64,000 bases of DNA from Bacteroidota bacterium (GCA_009909035.1 JAAAOB010000010.1:1-64000), one strand, 5' to 3'. Positions 38,171-49,330 are shown, counted from the first letter of the stretch. Translations and numbers: made by a program. Notes: generated by a model from the sequence alone, not told the origin.

Positions 38171-41100
38171 ATGAACGACTCAGAACTCAATAACGACACA
38201 AAAAAAACCGGATTCGGTCCAATCGCCTTTATGGCGAACAACCCGATTGCCGCCAACCTGCTGATGATCATCCTGATTGGCGGCGGTATCTGGACGATGT
38301 ATAACATGCAGAAAGAGGTATTTCCTCAATTTCAGCTCGATATTGTTGAAGTAAGTGTAGTCTACCCCGGGGCGGCTCCTGCTGAAGTGGAGCAGGGAAT
38401 TTTGCGGCCGGTAGAAGAAGCCATTCGGGGCATCCAGGGAATCAATGAAGTAACCTCCACCGCTAACGAGGGCTCAGGAAATATCTCCATTGAGCTGGTT
38501 GTGGGCACCGACCGGATGAAAACATTCCAGGATATCGACCAGGCGGTAAACCGGATTCGTACCTTTCCCGATAATATTGAGGAGCCCGAAGTCCGCCTGC
38601 AGACGAACCAGCAGGATGTGATGACGATCGGGATCTACGGGGATGCCGACATCTGGACCCTGCGCGTCCTTGCGGAAAATATGCGGGATCAGCTGCTGAG
38701 TGATCCGGAGATTACGCAGGTGGAAATTGGAAATGTACCCGATTACGTAACGCACGTTGAAATTCCGCGTGACCGGCTCCTGGAGTATGACCTTACACTT
38801 GACGCGGTTGCCGATATTATTGAACAATCCAGCGAGGATGTTGCAGCCGGGGCCATTCAAACCAATGCCGGTGAAATTCTGCTGCGGATGCAGGAGCGCA
38901 AACAGTGGGCCCGGCAGTTCGGAACCATTGAGCTGATCTCCTCAGAAAACGGCGGCTCCGTCACGCTCGCTGATATTGCCGATATCACCGATGGATTTGA
39001 GGAGACCGGCTTTCACGGCGAGTTCAACCGTCAGCCCACCGTAGACCTGGATATCTATCGCATCGGGCAGCAGTCACCGCTCGAAATAGCCGCTGCCGTT
39101 GAACAGATTCTGGAAAACGCGGAAGCCTCTTTTCCGCCCGGCGTACAGTACCGGATTGACAGCAATGCGGCCCAGGATTTTAGTCAGCGTCTCTCTCTGC
39201 TGATGGAAAACGGCCTTCTTGCCATTATCATCGTAGTGATCATCCTGGCCCTCTTCCTGGAATACAGGCTGGCGTTTTGGGTGATGATGGGCATGACCAT
39301 TTCATTTATTGGCGCCATCCTCTTTCTCCCCTTGATTGGACTCAGTATTAACATGATTTCCATGTTTGGATTCCTTGTTGTGCTCGGTATTGTAGTGGAT
39401 GATGCCATTGTGGTGGGTGAAAATGTATACGAGTATCGCGAGCAGGGCATGAGTTTTAAAGACGCCGCCATTAAAGGAGCGCGGGAGATGAGCCGGCCGG
39501 TCACCTTCGCCATCCTGACCAACATCATCGCCTTTGTACCCCTTCTTTTTTTGCCGGGCGTTACCGGGAACTACTGGTGGCCGCTGCCTGCCGTGGTGAT
39601 TTGTGTACTTGCCATTTCACTCTTCGAGGCCCTGTTTATTCTTCCCGCCCACCTGGCGCACAGTTCCAAAAAAGAACGTTTTGAACTGGGAAAGAAAGCT
39701 CATGCCTGGCAGCAGTCGTTCTCCAAAAAATTCAACCATTTTATCAATACACGGTACCGCCGCTTTCTTGAACTCTGCCTGAGGAACCGGTATGTAACGC
39801 TGAGTTCGGCCGTTGCTCTCCTCATCGTTGTCGGCGGATATGGCTATAGCGATCACATGGGAATGATTATGATGCCCGAGGTTTCCGCCGATGAAATTGA
39901 AGCGGGCGTAAGCCTGCCGGTTGGCACCACACCGAGACAAGCCGCCGCCGTGGCATACGACATCACAAATTCCACCCACGCGATGTTTGAAGAGCATGAA
40001 CTCTTCCGGGTCGCCGAGGGAATTAAAACCAACGTTCGGGGGCAAAGTTTTATCGATGTTGAGATTGTCATGAAGCCGCCGGCGGAGCGCGATATGAGTG
40101 CCCAGCAACTGATTGAGCTCTGGCGTGATCAAATTGGAGACATTCCCGGGGTAGACCAGATCACCTTTGAAGCCGAACGCGGCCCGGGCGGCTGGCGGCA
40201 GGATATTGTGGTGGACCTCAGCCATTCCAATATCGAAACCCTGGAAGCCGCAAGCCAGTCGTTTGTTGAGCAGATGGAGGCTTTTGACGCGACCCGTGAT
40301 GTCAACGATAACTATGACCGTGGCAAATCCCAGTTCGATTTCAGGCTGTTGCCGGAAGGACGTAAACTTGGCCTTACATCCAACGAGGTAGGTCAGCAGC
40401 TCCGAAATACGTTCTTCGGGGCGCTCGCTATGCGTCAGCTCCGGGGAACCAACGAGATTGAGGTGTATGTGAAACTCCCCGAGGAAGAGCGCCAGGATCT
40501 CTACCATCTCGAGGATCTCATTATCCAGACGTCCGGCGGAACCGATGTTCCGCTTATGGATGTGGTTTCAATCGAAGAGGGGCAGGCCTTTACATCGATC
40601 AACCGGCGGGATGGACGCAGAGTCGTAAGCGTTGGGATGGACGCAGAACCTTCCAATGCAGTGTCGCGTGTGCTGGAGTCGATGCAGGCTGATGTATTGC
40701 CCCAGCTCCAAAACGATTTCCCCGGCATTACATGGACCTTTGAAGGAAGCCAGGCCGATATGCGGGAATCAACACAGACCCTTTGGGGAGGGTTCTGGCT
40801 GGCCATGCTGGTCATCTATGCTCTGCTGGCCGTGGCGTTTGGCAGCTACGTTCAGCCGCTGATTGTGATGGGCGCCATCCCGTTCGGCGTCGTTGGTGCC
40901 GTAATCGGCCATATTCTCCTCGGCTATGATCTCTCCCTGGTGAGTCTGATGGGAGTGATAGCGCTCTCGGGAGTTGTGCTGAACGACTCGCTGATTATGA
41001 TTGACTACGCCAACCGCAAACGTGGCAACCAGTCTGCGTTTGCTGCAATCCACGAAGCGGGCCTGAGGCGTTTCCGTCCCATCATGCTTACAACACTCAC

Positions 41101-41290
41101 CACTTTTGGCGGGCTGACCCCCATCATCCTGGAAACCTCCCGGCAGGCATACCAGCTGATTCCAATGGCCATCTCACTCGGCTTTGGGATTGTGTTTGCC
41201 ACCGCCATCATCCTGGTGATTGTTCCCTGCCTCTACATGATTCTTGAGGATAGCAAAATGTGGATACAAACTGTTAAAGTCAGTAGGTAA
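38171..41290 (+). CDS. Efflux RND transporter permease subunit (AcrB/HAE-like)
   Basis: [65 protein letters not shown]; 1039 aa; [17 protein letters not shown]. Confidence 0.96.
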   Translation: MNDSELNNDTKKTGFGPIAFMANNPIAANLLMIILIGGGIWTMYNMQKEVFPQFQLDIVEVSVVYPGAAPAEVEQGILRPVEEAIRGIQGINEVTSTANEGSGNISIELVVGTDRMKTFQDIDQAVNRIRTFPDNIEEPEVRLQTNQQDVMTIGIYGDADIWTLRVLAENMRDQLLSDPEITQVEIGNVPDYVTHVEIPRDRLLEYDLTLDAVADIIEQSSEDVAAGAIQTNAGEILLRMQERKQWARQFGTIELISSENGGSVTLADIADITDGFEETGFHGEFNRQPTVDLDIYRIGQQSPLEIAAAVEQILENAEASFPPGVQYRIDSNAAQDFSQRLSLLMENGLLAIIIVVIILALFLEYRLAFWVMMGMTISFIGAILFLPLIGLSINMISMFGFLVVLGIVVDDAIVVGENVYEYREQGMSFKDAAIKGAREMSRPVTFAILTNIIAFVPLLFLPGVTGNYWWPLPAVVICVLAISLFEALFILPAHLAHSSKKERFELGKKAHAWQQSFSKKFNHFINTRYRRFLELCLRNRYVTLSSAVALLIVVGGYGYSDHMGMIMMPEVSADEIEAGVSLPVGTTPRQAAAVAYDITNSTHAMFEEHELFRVAEGIKTNVRGQSFIDVEIVMKPPAERDMSAQQLIELWRDQIGDIPGVDQITFEAERGPGGWRQDIVVDLSHSNIETLEAASQSFVEQMEAFDATRDVNDNYDRGKSQFDFRLLPEGRKLGLTSNEVGQQLRNTFFGALAMRQLRGTNEIEVYVKLPEEERQDLYHLEDLIIQTSGGTDVPLMDVVSIEEGQAFTSINRRDGRRVVSVGMDAEPSNAVSRVLESMQADVLPQLQNDFPGITWTFEGSQADMRESTQTLWGGFWLAMLVIYALLAVAFGSYVQPLIVMGAIPFGVVGAVIGHILLGYDLSLVSLMGVIALSGVVLNDSLIMIDYANRKRGNQSAFAAIHEAGLRRFRPIMLTTLTTFGGLTPIILETSRQAYQLIPMAISLGFGIVFATAIILVIVPCLYMILEDSKMWIQTVKVSR

Positions 41291-41355
41291 TAGATTCCAA
41301 AATTTCCTACACCACTCGCTGCATATGTTGCAGTGGTTAGGGTTCCCTGAACCTT

Positions 41356-42546
41356 CTATTCACGCGGCAGTGCTACGTTAAAGGTCGTGCCTTTCCCAAC
41401 TTCTGATTGAATTTCGAGTGAGCCGTTCAGATTCTCCACCAGGTGTTTGACCAGGGAGAGGCCAAACCCGTACCCGCGCTCACCGGACGTTCCATTCGTT
41501 GATTTTCCTTCACCGTTTTGAATCTCAGCAAGCTGATTTTCATCAATCCCTACCCCTGTGTCTATTACATTGACGTGGAGCGTCTTATCATTCTCATTAT
41601 TGTTGAGCAAAATCGCGACCGTCACACGTCCGTCTTTGGGAGTAAACTTAATAGCGTTCGAGATCAGGTTACCCGTTATCTGAATTAATTTATTTTTTAA
41701 AAACGGAACATCTACATTTTTTTCTGAGATCTCAACATTTAACTCCACACCCTTTGTCTTGGCCTGCGGCAGGTAAAGCTGCTCCAGTTTTCGTTTAAAT
41801 GTCTTCAGGTTAAACTCATTTTGGCCGGGCTGCTTTTCGTCTGACGATCCCAGGATCTCTTCCGCCAGTTCCAGGATAGATTTGCCCCCCTGTTTAATGA
41901 GGTCCATCATCTCAAGAATTTCATCAATTTTGTTCTCTTTACCCTTCTCCTTGATTAACTCTGACAAACCGATAATTCCACCCAGGGGTCCACGAATGTC
42001 ATGGCTCACCTTGCGTTGTGTCTCCGTCAGGTCTTTAATCTTCGACTGCAGTTTGCCAACTTCTTTTGTATTCTCGAGGCGACTGACAATTTCGTTGGCT
42101 ATGATCTTTAGCAGCTCAATTTTTTCGGGAGAAAGATCTTTTTCTTCCGTATCCAGCACACAAAGAGCACCCAGATTATTTCCCTCTGATGTTTTCAGCG
42201 GCAGGCCAAAATAGTATCTGAGGTGCGGATCGCCCGTTACATAAAACTTATTTTTAACGCGATCATCTTTGCTCAGATCCTTAATTTCGAGATGGTCCCC
42301 ATTCAAAATAGTATGCTGGCAAACCGACTCCTCACGCGGCATGCTGTCGATGTCCAGCCCGTGCTTCGACACTGTCCATTGGGTATAGCTGTCGATAATA
42401 TTAACGAGCGAGATATCCGTTCCCGCCACGCGCGCAGCGAGCTTGCTAAGATCTTTGAAGTGGTCGTTCAGGGAGGTGTAATCCAGGTCGAATTCTGCCA
42501 ATTCAAGAACTCGGTTGAACTCCCTGTCAAGAGTTTGTGATTCCAT
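41356..42546 (-). CDS. GAF domain-containing sensor histidine kinase
   Basis: GAF region (HLRYYFGLPLKTSEGNNLGALCVLDTEEKDL), HisKA H-box KVSHDIRGPLGGIIGLSEL, HATPase NLISNAIKFTPKDGR...IDTGVGI...GYGFGLSLVKHLVE. Confidence 0.93.
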   Translation of the reverse strand: MESQTLDREFNRVLELAEFDLDYTSLNDHFKDLSKLAARVAGTDISLVNIIDSYTQWTVSKHGLDIDSMPREESVCQHTILNGDHLEIKDLSKDDRVKNKFYVTGDPHLRYYFGLPLKTSEGNNLGALCVLDTEEKDLSPEKIELLKIIANEIVSRLENTKEVGKLQSKIKDLTETQRKVSHDIRGPLGGIIGLSELIKEKGKENKIDEILEMMDLIKQGGKSILELAEEILGSSDEKQPGQNEFNLKTFKRKLEQLYLPQAKTKGVELNVEISEKNVDVPFLKNKLIQITGNLISNAIKFTPKDGRVTVAILLNNNENDKTLHVNVIDTGVGIDENQLAEIQNGEGKSTNGTSGERGYGFGLSLVKHLVENLNGSLEIQSEVGKGTTFNVALPRE

Positions 42547-42674
42547 ATCGAATATGTAGGGTTACCGTGAATGATGGTTACAGGTATACCCTTTTATCGG
42601 CTCGAATCGTCATGAATTAAACCCGGCGGGCGGTTAATTCAGTTGTTAACTGCGGGGGCTTGAAAATCTTCTCT

Positions 42675-43634
42675 TTATGTTTTTGATGGTTTTGCAGAAT
42701 CATTTTCGATCTCATCGAGCTGTTCCAGAGACAACCCTTCGATCAGCGCGTCGTAATCCGTCAGATCTTTCGGCAAGATAATTTGATTTTCCTCTTTCCC
42801 AAGCCCATCCAAAACATCCAGGTATTTCTGCTTTAGCTGAAGTTTCATCGCCTCTTTGCCTTTTGGCTGCGAGATAGCATTGGCAATTTTCTCAATAGAG
42901 ACAGCCGTTGCCTCGGCAATCGCCTCAATTTCATTTGCCCACCCTTCGGCCTCGTTGATTCTGCGCTGCATTTCCGCTTCCGAAATATTCACCATTTGCG
43001 CCTTCTTACCCTCAGCGTCATTAATTTTAGAATCTCGGACTCCCTCAGATTTCGCTATGACGGCCCGCCGTTCTCTTTCAGCCGTCATTTGCCGCTCCAT
43101 CGCCTTTTGTACCGTGCGGGGAGTGTTGATGTTTTTGATTTCATAGCGATGAACCCGAATTCCCCACAATTTTTCGACATCACCCAGCACCTCCACAACT
43201 TTTTTACTCATTTTGGCACGCTCTTCGAATGTCTCATCCAGATCAAGAAGGCCAATAACCGAGCGTGTGGTTGTTTGGGCAAGCTGAACCGCCGCATACC
43301 GGTAATTTGTAATCCCGTAGCTGGCGTTTACCGGGTCCACCACACTGATGTAGAGCACTCCATCCACTTCCACTTTTACATTATCCTTGGTAAAACACTC
43401 TTGCGGCTCTACTTCAATTGTCTCCTCTCTTAAATCCTGTTTATAGACCACTTTATCAATAAACGGGATCAGTGCGTGGAATCCGGGTCCCAATGTTTTG
43501 TGATAGTTTCCAAGACGCTCCACAATGTGGGCGTACTGGTTCGGTACCAGGCGCAGCGCCTGCAGGAATTTAAACGTCAGGTAAATAGCAAAAAGAGCCA
43601 GTATAAACTGGCTTACCAGATTCATTGCGCTCAT
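42675..43634 (-). CDS. SPFH/band 7 domain protein (stomatin-like)
   Basis: VPNQYAHIVERLGNYHKTLGPGFHALIPFIDKVVYKQDLREETIEVEPQECFTKDNVKVEVDGVLYISVVDP. Confidence 0.93.
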   Translation of the reverse strand: MSAMNLVSQFILALFAIYLTFKFLQALRLVPNQYAHIVERLGNYHKTLGPGFHALIPFIDKVVYKQDLREETIEVEPQECFTKDNVKVEVDGVLYISVVDPVNASYGITNYRYAAVQLAQTTTRSVIGLLDLDETFEERAKMSKKVVEVLGDVEKLWGIRVHRYEIKNINTPRTVQKAMERQMTAERERRAVIAKSEGVRDSKINDAEGKKAQMVNISEAEMQRRINEAEGWANEIEAIAEATAVSIEKIANAISQPKGKEAMKLQLKQKYLDVLDGLGKEENQIILPKDLTDYDALIEGLSLEQLDEIENDSAKPSKT

Positions 43635-44587
43635 AATCTTGAAGTTTGTGAGTTAGCATTTGCAGATGGTGTGCTGCCGGAGTTTGTGTGCCGGTTGACC
43701 GTTCCTACGCCCTCAAAAAACGTTTTCAGGTTGGCTGTTTCGGTTGGCAACACAGAGACGCTGGTATTTTTAACTATTTTTCCAAACTGGTTGATATACT
43801 GTTCAACCAACTTGGTTTTAACAGCAATATCCCCGCCCGGTTTTTCGATAGCGGAGGCTACCCGCTCTATTCCCTTGGCCGTAGCAGCAGCCACCAGTTC
43901 AATTTCTTTTGCACGTCCTTTTGCCTCGTTAATTCTGCGCTGACGTTGAGCTTCTGAAATCAAGACCTGGCTCTTCTGTTCACCTTTCGATTCGTTAATG
44001 GTTGCTTCACGATATCCTTCGGAATTTGTGATTTCGGCCCGCTTTTCCCGCTCGGCCTCCATCTGCTTCTCCATCGTGTCTACAATATCATTTGATGGGG
44101 TGATGTTTTTAATTTCGTATCGCATCACTTTAATCCCCCATGGATCAGCGGCCTTATCGATTTCATTTACGATATTTTCGTTCATCATTTCCCGTTCCGA
44201 AAAGGTATCGTCCAGCGTTATTTTCCCGATCTCGCTTCGCATTGTGGTTTGAGCCAGGTTTACAGCAGCGGCAATATAGTCTGATATGCCGTAGCTTGCC
44301 CGGTACGCATCCATTACTTTAATGTAGATCAGACCATCAACCGACACTTCAATGTTGTCTTTTGTAATGCAGGTCTGGCTGGGCACATCAATTACCTGCT
44401 CTCGCATCTCCTGCCTGTAAGCGGCCCGGTCAATGAATGGAATCATAAAATGAAAGCCCGGCGCGAGTGTTTTTTTATACTTTCCGAGGCGCTCCTGGAT
44501 CACCTCTTCCCTGAACTCTACAATAATAAAGAGCCTGGTAACGATGATAAAAAGAATAACAAAAAATACGAGAAGTATTGTCCACAT
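43631..44587 (-). CDS. SPFH/band 7 domain protein (stomatin-like), paralogue of neighbour
   Basis: EFREEVIQERLGKYKKTLAPGFHFMIPFIDRAAYRQEMREQVIDVPSQTCITKDNIEVSVDGLIYIKVMD. Start trimmed to MWTILLVFF; 4-bp overlap with next gene. Confidence 0.93.
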   Translation of the reverse strand: MWTILLVFFVILFIIVTRLFIIVEFREEVIQERLGKYKKTLAPGFHFMIPFIDRAAYRQEMREQVIDVPSQTCITKDNIEVSVDGLIYIKVMDAYRASYGISDYIAAAVNLAQTTMRSEIGKITLDDTFSEREMMNENIVNEIDKAADPWGIKVMRYEIKNITPSNDIVDTMEKQMEAEREKRAEITNSEGYREATINESKGEQKSQVLISEAQRQRRINEAKGRAKEIELVAAATAKGIERVASAIEKPGGDIAVKTKLVEQYINQFGKIVKNTSVSVLPTETANLKTFFEGVGTVNRHTNSGSTPSANANSQTSRL

Positions 44588-44589
44588 AA

Positions 44590-45087
44590 TTAGTTTTGGT
44601 TTGAATTTCGTAGTTGTTCTTTTGACGGCTCTTTGATTCCTACAGCCTCCACGATCCACGTCGTATTCTCTCTGAATCGGATTTTTGCCTTTTTTCCGGC
44701 AGGAATTCTGCCCTCCAGTGATCGAGCTCTCCAGAGCGTACCATTCATCCTGATTTTTCCGCTGTTATCATCGCTGTTCACCGCTTCGACCACCTCTACG
44801 ACCTGGTCCATTGCTTCATAATCCTCGTCCGCATACTTAAAGTAGCTTTCGGGCTTGAAGTATTTTTTAATAAATGGGCGTATGATGAGGGTCAGGGCAA
44901 CCGAAAGGGCCAGCCACAATAGGACAGACGACCCGGTTCCCGTTAAAATACCGGCCAACCGTAAAATTCCTACACTCAGGCCGCTAAATCCCAGGAAAAA
45001 CGCTACGCCGCTTGGCAGAACGAACTCCAGAATCATCAACAATATGCCTCCTCCAAGGAAAGCCCACGTAATCAGATCTGCATCCAT
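44590..45087 (-). CDS. NfeD family protein
   Basis: N-terminal helices plus C-terminal OB-fold (GKIRMNGTLWRARSLEGRIPAGKKAKIRFRENTTWIVEAV); upstream of SPFH genes. Confidence 0.88.
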   Translation of the reverse strand: MDADLITWAFLGGGILLMILEFVLPSGVAFFLGFSGLSVGILRLAGILTGTGSSVLLWLALSVALTLIIRPFIKKYFKPESYFKYADEDYEAMDQVVEVVEAVNSDDNSGKIRMNGTLWRARSLEGRIPAGKKAKIRFRENTTWIVEAVGIKEPSKEQLRNSNQN

Positions 45088-45270
45088 CGCTTTGTGAATA
45101 GGTTGATGTTATCGGCACATTAAATCTCAATACGTATAATATGTAAAAAAGTTACTTCAAATATGGAATTTTCGACTCCAATATTTTCCGGTAAGAATAA
45201 ACCCCGTTTTTTGAAAAAAATGAAGTATTTTGTCACGCAAATAAACCGCCACCCAAAAATTACCGGATAT

Positions 45271-45711
45271 ATGAAAGCAGAAATTGAACTTAAACATGGC
45301 ACCCTGGGAATTGAGCTTTTTGATAAGGACTCCCCGAATACGGTTGAAAACTTTGCAACACTGGCCAAAAAGGGATTCTATAACGGGCTGATTTTCCACC
45401 GTGTAATCCCCGACTTTATGGTTCAGGGTGGCTGTCCCGACGGTACAGGCGCAGGCGGGCCCGGATACACGATTGATTGCGAGCTTGAAGGTGATAAACA
45501 ATACCACGACCGGGGCGTTCTCTCAATGGCACATGCGGGACGAAATACCGGCGGCTCCCAGTTTTTTATCTGCCATAACCGCAAAAATACCGCCCACCTG
45601 GATGGCAATCACACCGTTTTTGGGAAGGTCGTTGAAAATGTAGATCTCATCGACCAGATCAAACCGAAAGACAAAATGATAGAGGTTAGAATATTGGATG
45701 ATGAGGCCTAA
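45271..45711 (+). CDS. Cyclophilin-type peptidyl-prolyl cis-trans isomerase
   Basis: KHGTLGIELFDKDSPNTVENFATLAKKGFYNGLIFHRVIPDFMVQGGCPDGTGAGGPGY. ORF also open from 45163; 45271 chosen to match domain start. Confidence 0.94.
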   Translation: MKAEIELKHGTLGIELFDKDSPNTVENFATLAKKGFYNGLIFHRVIPDFMVQGGCPDGTGAGGPGYTIDCELEGDKQYHDRGVLSMAHAGRNTGGSQFFICHNRKNTAHLDGNHTVFGKVVENVDLIDQIKPKDKMIEVRILDDEA

Positions 45712-45760
45712 GCCGGTCTAAACTGAAATGAGGTTTGACCGGTAACACGGTAGCTGCCGG

Positions 45761-46555
45761 TCAGTTCTCCATGGCTTCTGCCTCTTGTGCAAGTGCCATC
45801 ACGGCACCGGTGTAGAGATCACTCGGGTTGTAGCGGAATACGGCCCGTTCAACACTGCCGGTCCGCTCCACAAAATACGCAAGATAGTTGCCGATTGACA
45901 TGATATTGTTGTTCATATCAAAAATATCGCCGCCAACGAACCATTTATTAATCGAGTAGGGAATAAACTGTGCATAACTCATGGCGCCGGCGTAGCTTGA
46001 TTTGAGTTCAAACACGTCGATCTCATTTCGTGTAACAAACTCCATAAGTTCTTTTAGCTGTGCCCGGGCAAAATCGGCACGATAATCCACCGCATACATG
46101 GAAACGTAGGCGTTGAATGGGTTGTAACTACCGATATTTCTCCCGTAGTCCGACTCAATTCCGATAATAGCAGCAATAACGTATTTTGGAATTCCATATT
46201 CCTTCTCTGCCTTTTCAAGCTGTTCGTTATGTTCTTCAATAAACGCTGACATTTGGTTTTTCTTAGCCTCAAAACCAAGGACTCCCTTGTATTCCTCAAG
46301 GTTCAGGGTTTTTCTTTCAGCCGAATTCCTGAACCGGTCTCCAATACCTTCATAGACCTCAAACCGCGGATCCTCCAGCATCTGTTCAATACTCATGTTG
46401 CTGGATTGAAAAAACTCCTTCAGCTCGTTGAGGCGCTCCTCGTACTTTTCGTTGTCGCCGGGATCGGTTAATGCCGTTGCAGGTTGTACCGTGTTCAACA
46501 GAAAACATGCTGTTAGCAGTAGAGATGATAGTATTTTAATCATGGGGTCATCCAT
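45761..46555 (-). CDS. Lytic murein transglycosylase (MltB-like)
   Basis: YGIPKYVIAAIIGIESDYGRNIGSYNPFNAYVSMYAVDYRADFARAQL...SSYAGAMSYAQFIPYSINKW. Confidence 0.85.
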   Translation of the reverse strand: MDDPMIKILSSLLLTACFLLNTVQPATALTDPGDNEKYEERLNELKEFFQSSNMSIEQMLEDPRFEVYEGIGDRFRNSAERKTLNLEEYKGVLGFEAKKNQMSAFIEEHNEQLEKAEKEYGIPKYVIAAIIGIESDYGRNIGSYNPFNAYVSMYAVDYRADFARAQLKELMEFVTRNEIDVFELKSSYAGAMSYAQFIPYSINKWFVGGDIFDMNNNIMSIGNYLAYFVERTGSVERAVFRYNPSDLYTGAVMALAQEAEAMEN

Positions 46556-46632
46556 TTATTTAGTTCAGTTACAAGAGTATAAAAAAAATTCGTTGTTAAA
46601 AAGAGCGTAGTTGTTAAAAATAGTTCACAAAT

Positions 46633-47277
46633 TTAAAACCGCCACTTAACTTTTAATCCTGCGGCACCGTATGCCGTGCTTGCCCAGGGAGCTACCTCAA
46701 TACCTTCCTCCCCTGAACCTTCATTATACCGCCTCGCTGCTTTCGGCGACTCAATAAAGATATCGTAGAGCATGCTTATGGCTGTCATACTTAATCCACC
46801 CGCAATCAAGACATTGCCCACCGACAGGCCATCGTTGTCGCCAAGGGAGTCTATAACATGAAACAGCCCGCCAATTGCGGCCATACCCACACCTGACGTG
46901 CGAACCCCCATGCCGGCTGCCGCACGGTCAATATCTTCGCTATACAGAATTCCAGCCGAGGGCCCGATGGATACTCCAAAGGCCATCATCATGATGCCGG
47001 CATCACTCTCTACAGCGGCACCGATTCCAACGGGAAGCGACGTAGCCAAAAGGCTATAAACCATTGCTGCTGTTTCACTTTTTTTCTCCCGCGCCCGAAG
47101 AACAGCATTCTGTTGATCGAGGATCTCATACCGGTTATCGGCCGCTTTTTGTAAAACGTTACCGCTTCCTGATGACTGTGAGAAGGATGGTCGTGTACAG
47201 AGCATCAGAAGGAACGGTATACTTAGAAAAAGGGGAAACAGATACCCGGCTTTTTTATACAAGATTACACTTTCCAT
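46633..47277 (-). CDS. Hypothetical secreted/membrane protein
   Basis: 214 aa with signal peptide-like N-terminus and Gly/Ala-rich hydrophobic segments; no family recognised by eye. Confidence 0.7.
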   Translation of the reverse strand: MESVILYKKAGYLFPLFLSIPFLLMLCTRPSFSQSSGSGNVLQKAADNRYEILDQQNAVLRAREKKSETAAMVYSLLATSLPVGIGAAVESDAGIMMMAFGVSIGPSAGILYSEDIDRAAAGMGVRTSGVGMAAIGGLFHVIDSLGDNDGLSVGNVLIAGGLSMTAISMLYDIFIESPKAARRYNEGSGEEGIEVAPWASTAYGAAGLKVKWRF

Positions 47278-47419
47278 AGATCTTCAATTCGACTTGTTGA
47301 TACGTACTGTCTTATTGATTTTAGTAACTGCTGAATGCCATCTCAGCTTGAAAACCGGGTATCCCGGATCAAGAAACCCGCTCTGCTTCCTATCAACCGA
47401 TCACCTCTTCAAAATGAAA

Positions 47420-48895
47420 TTACTCTTCATTTTGAAGTTTTGACGTCATATAAACATAACTGGCCGAGGCAATGCCACCGGGTATCAGCAGCAGGGTTTT
47501 GCCTGTCAAGGCACCCGCCTGCAGCCAGGCCGACACTGTCGGTTCAACATAGACAAGGAGCGCACAAACCACCATCAGGCCGGCACTGGCGGGAAGGTGG
47601 TATTGAACCTCCATCACGCGCTTGCTGTAGATCCCCAGCACAAATGCCATCACGCCATAACTTGCAAGTGTTGCTATTGCAGCCCCCATCATGCCGAAAT
47701 ATGGAATAAGTACAATGTTAACCGCCAGCGTAATTCCGGCACCTAAAAGCGTAATCTTGTAGAGCACCGAGGTCTTTTCCTTGATAAAAATTCCGGATGA
47801 AAAATTGATGTACCACCCCTGGAACCAGTATGCCAAAAGCAGAAGCGGTACAATTTCAAGTCCCAGCCAGTACTCACTGTTAATCAGGGTGGCATTCAGT
47901 ATCGGGACCTTTATCGCCACAATTTGATGTTTAAACAGCGCCACAATAAGATAGGCAACCGCAGCAAATGCATTAAAATAGACAAACGCCCGGCTAAACA
48001 GGGCGGCTGAATCTTTATCTTGCGAATACCTCATAAAAAACGGCTGCCACGCCATACGGTACATTTGCACCATCAGCAGCATAAACACCGCAAGTTTATA
48101 GCACGCACTGTAAATTCCAACAACATCCTCCGGCGTGATGCCGCTGCCATAGAGCCTTTCAGCAACCTGCGGGTCCATCGAATTGAGCAGAAACCGATCC
48201 AGCATTTCATTGGTTGCATGGCCCAGGCCTGCCGGTATGAATGGAAGGCCAAAGCTGAAAATCGTACCCACCCACTTTTGTGACCATTTCCCTTTCCAGA
48301 GATCAGCTGTTATTGCCCAGATTAGCCCGGTTATTATAATTGAGGCAAAAAGATTTGCGATAAATACGGCCTCGATTCCGTAATCAAGGCCGAGTATCAG
48401 GTAGAAATTCAACCCGACATTGATGATGACATGAAGCACCTTCAGCACGGCAAACTGAATGGATTTCCGGACAAGTCGAAGCTCGGCAAATGGAACGATC
48501 GAAAGCGTATCGAACCACAAAATCCCAAGCATCATAATGTAGATCCCCGAGGTGTTGCTATCAAGATTCATAGCAGAGAGGGCAACCGGCATAACCAGCC
48601 ACAACAGGATAACCGCTATGGTGGATACAGCAATCAACGAGAGCTGAATGGTTTTAAAAATATTGGATGCCTCCTTGCGGTCTTCTGCGTAACGCAGGTA
48701 AGCCGACTCCATCCCCATTTGCAGGATCACATTCAGGAAGGTTATGGAAGCATAAACAAGGCTCACAATACTGTACCGGGCCGTAGAAAATACATCGGTG
48801 TGAAAAGGCACCAGCAGGTAGTTCATAAACCGGGCCACCACGTTGCTGAACCCGTAAACCACTGAATCACTGAATAGTTCGCGAAGTTTACTCAC
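47420..48895 (-). CDS. Oligosaccharide flippase family protein (Wzx-like)
   Basis: About 12-14 hydrophobic helices; KLRELFSDSVVYGFSNVVARFMNYLLVPFHTDVFSTARYSIVSLVYASITFLNVILQMGMESAYLRY. Confidence 0.88.
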   Translation of the reverse strand: MSKLRELFSDSVVYGFSNVVARFMNYLLVPFHTDVFSTARYSIVSLVYASITFLNVILQMGMESAYLRYAEDRKEASNIFKTIQLSLIAVSTIAVILLWLVMPVALSAMNLDSNTSGIYIMMLGILWFDTLSIVPFAELRLVRKSIQFAVLKVLHVIINVGLNFYLILGLDYGIEAVFIANLFASIIITGLIWAITADLWKGKWSQKWVGTIFSFGLPFIPAGLGHATNEMLDRFLLNSMDPQVAERLYGSGITPEDVVGIYSACYKLAVFMLLMVQMYRMAWQPFFMRYSQDKDSAALFSRAFVYFNAFAAVAYLIVALFKHQIVAIKVPILNATLINSEYWLGLEIVPLLLLAYWFQGWYINFSSGIFIKEKTSVLYKITLLGAGITLAVNIVLIPYFGMMGAAIATLASYGVMAFVLGIYSKRVMEVQYHLPASAGLMVVCALLVYVEPTVSAWLQAGALTGKTLLLIPGGIASASYVYMTSKLQNEE

Positions 48896-49330
48896 TCAGC
48901 CCCTCTGCCTGAGATGTTTCACCGCTTCAACCCCAAGATGATAGCTGTAAGCGCCAAACCCGGTGATAATGCCATTCATCATTTTACCCGTTATTGATGT
49001 TTCCCTAAACTCCTCACGTCCGTGAATATTTGACAGATGGACTTCAACTTTGGGAATCGCCAGGAGTTCGAGCGCATCCCGTATTGCTACCGAGGTATGG
49101 GTGAACCCGCCCCAATTTGCAATGAGCCCGTCAATGTTGCCATGGCGTGCTTCGTGTATGGCATCAATCAACGCGCCTTCATGGTTGCTCTGTAGGAACC
49201 TGAAATCAAAAGCCGGGTAGGATTTTCGAAGTCCGCTTTCGATATCTGAGAGTTTGTTTGTTCCGTACGTATCTTTATCACGATCGCCGAGCAGATTCAA
49301 GTTTGGACCGTTCAGCACAAGGATGTTCAT
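48896..49330 (-). CDS. aroQ: Type II 3-dehydroquinate dehydratase
   Basis: MNILVLNGPNLNLLGDRDKDTYGTNKLSDIE, QSNHEGALIDAIHEA, GLIANWGGFTHTSVAIRDAL, EVHLSNIHGREEFR. Confidence 0.97.
   Translation of the reverse strand: MNILVLNGPNLNLLGDRDKDTYGTNKLSDIESGLRKSYPAFDFRFLQSNHEGALIDAIHEARHGNIDGLIANWGGFTHTSVAIRDALELLAIPKVEVHLSNIHGREEFRETSITGKMMNGIITGFGAYSYHLGVEAVKHLRQRG

Noticed and set aside
39617-40507. 296-aa antisense ORF in the RND permease
   Set aside because: Permease reading is certain; the antisense frame is a codon-bias artefact.
47335-47709. 124-aa ORF overlapping the 3' end of the flippase gene
   Set aside because: Mostly antisense to a conserved flippase; no domain.
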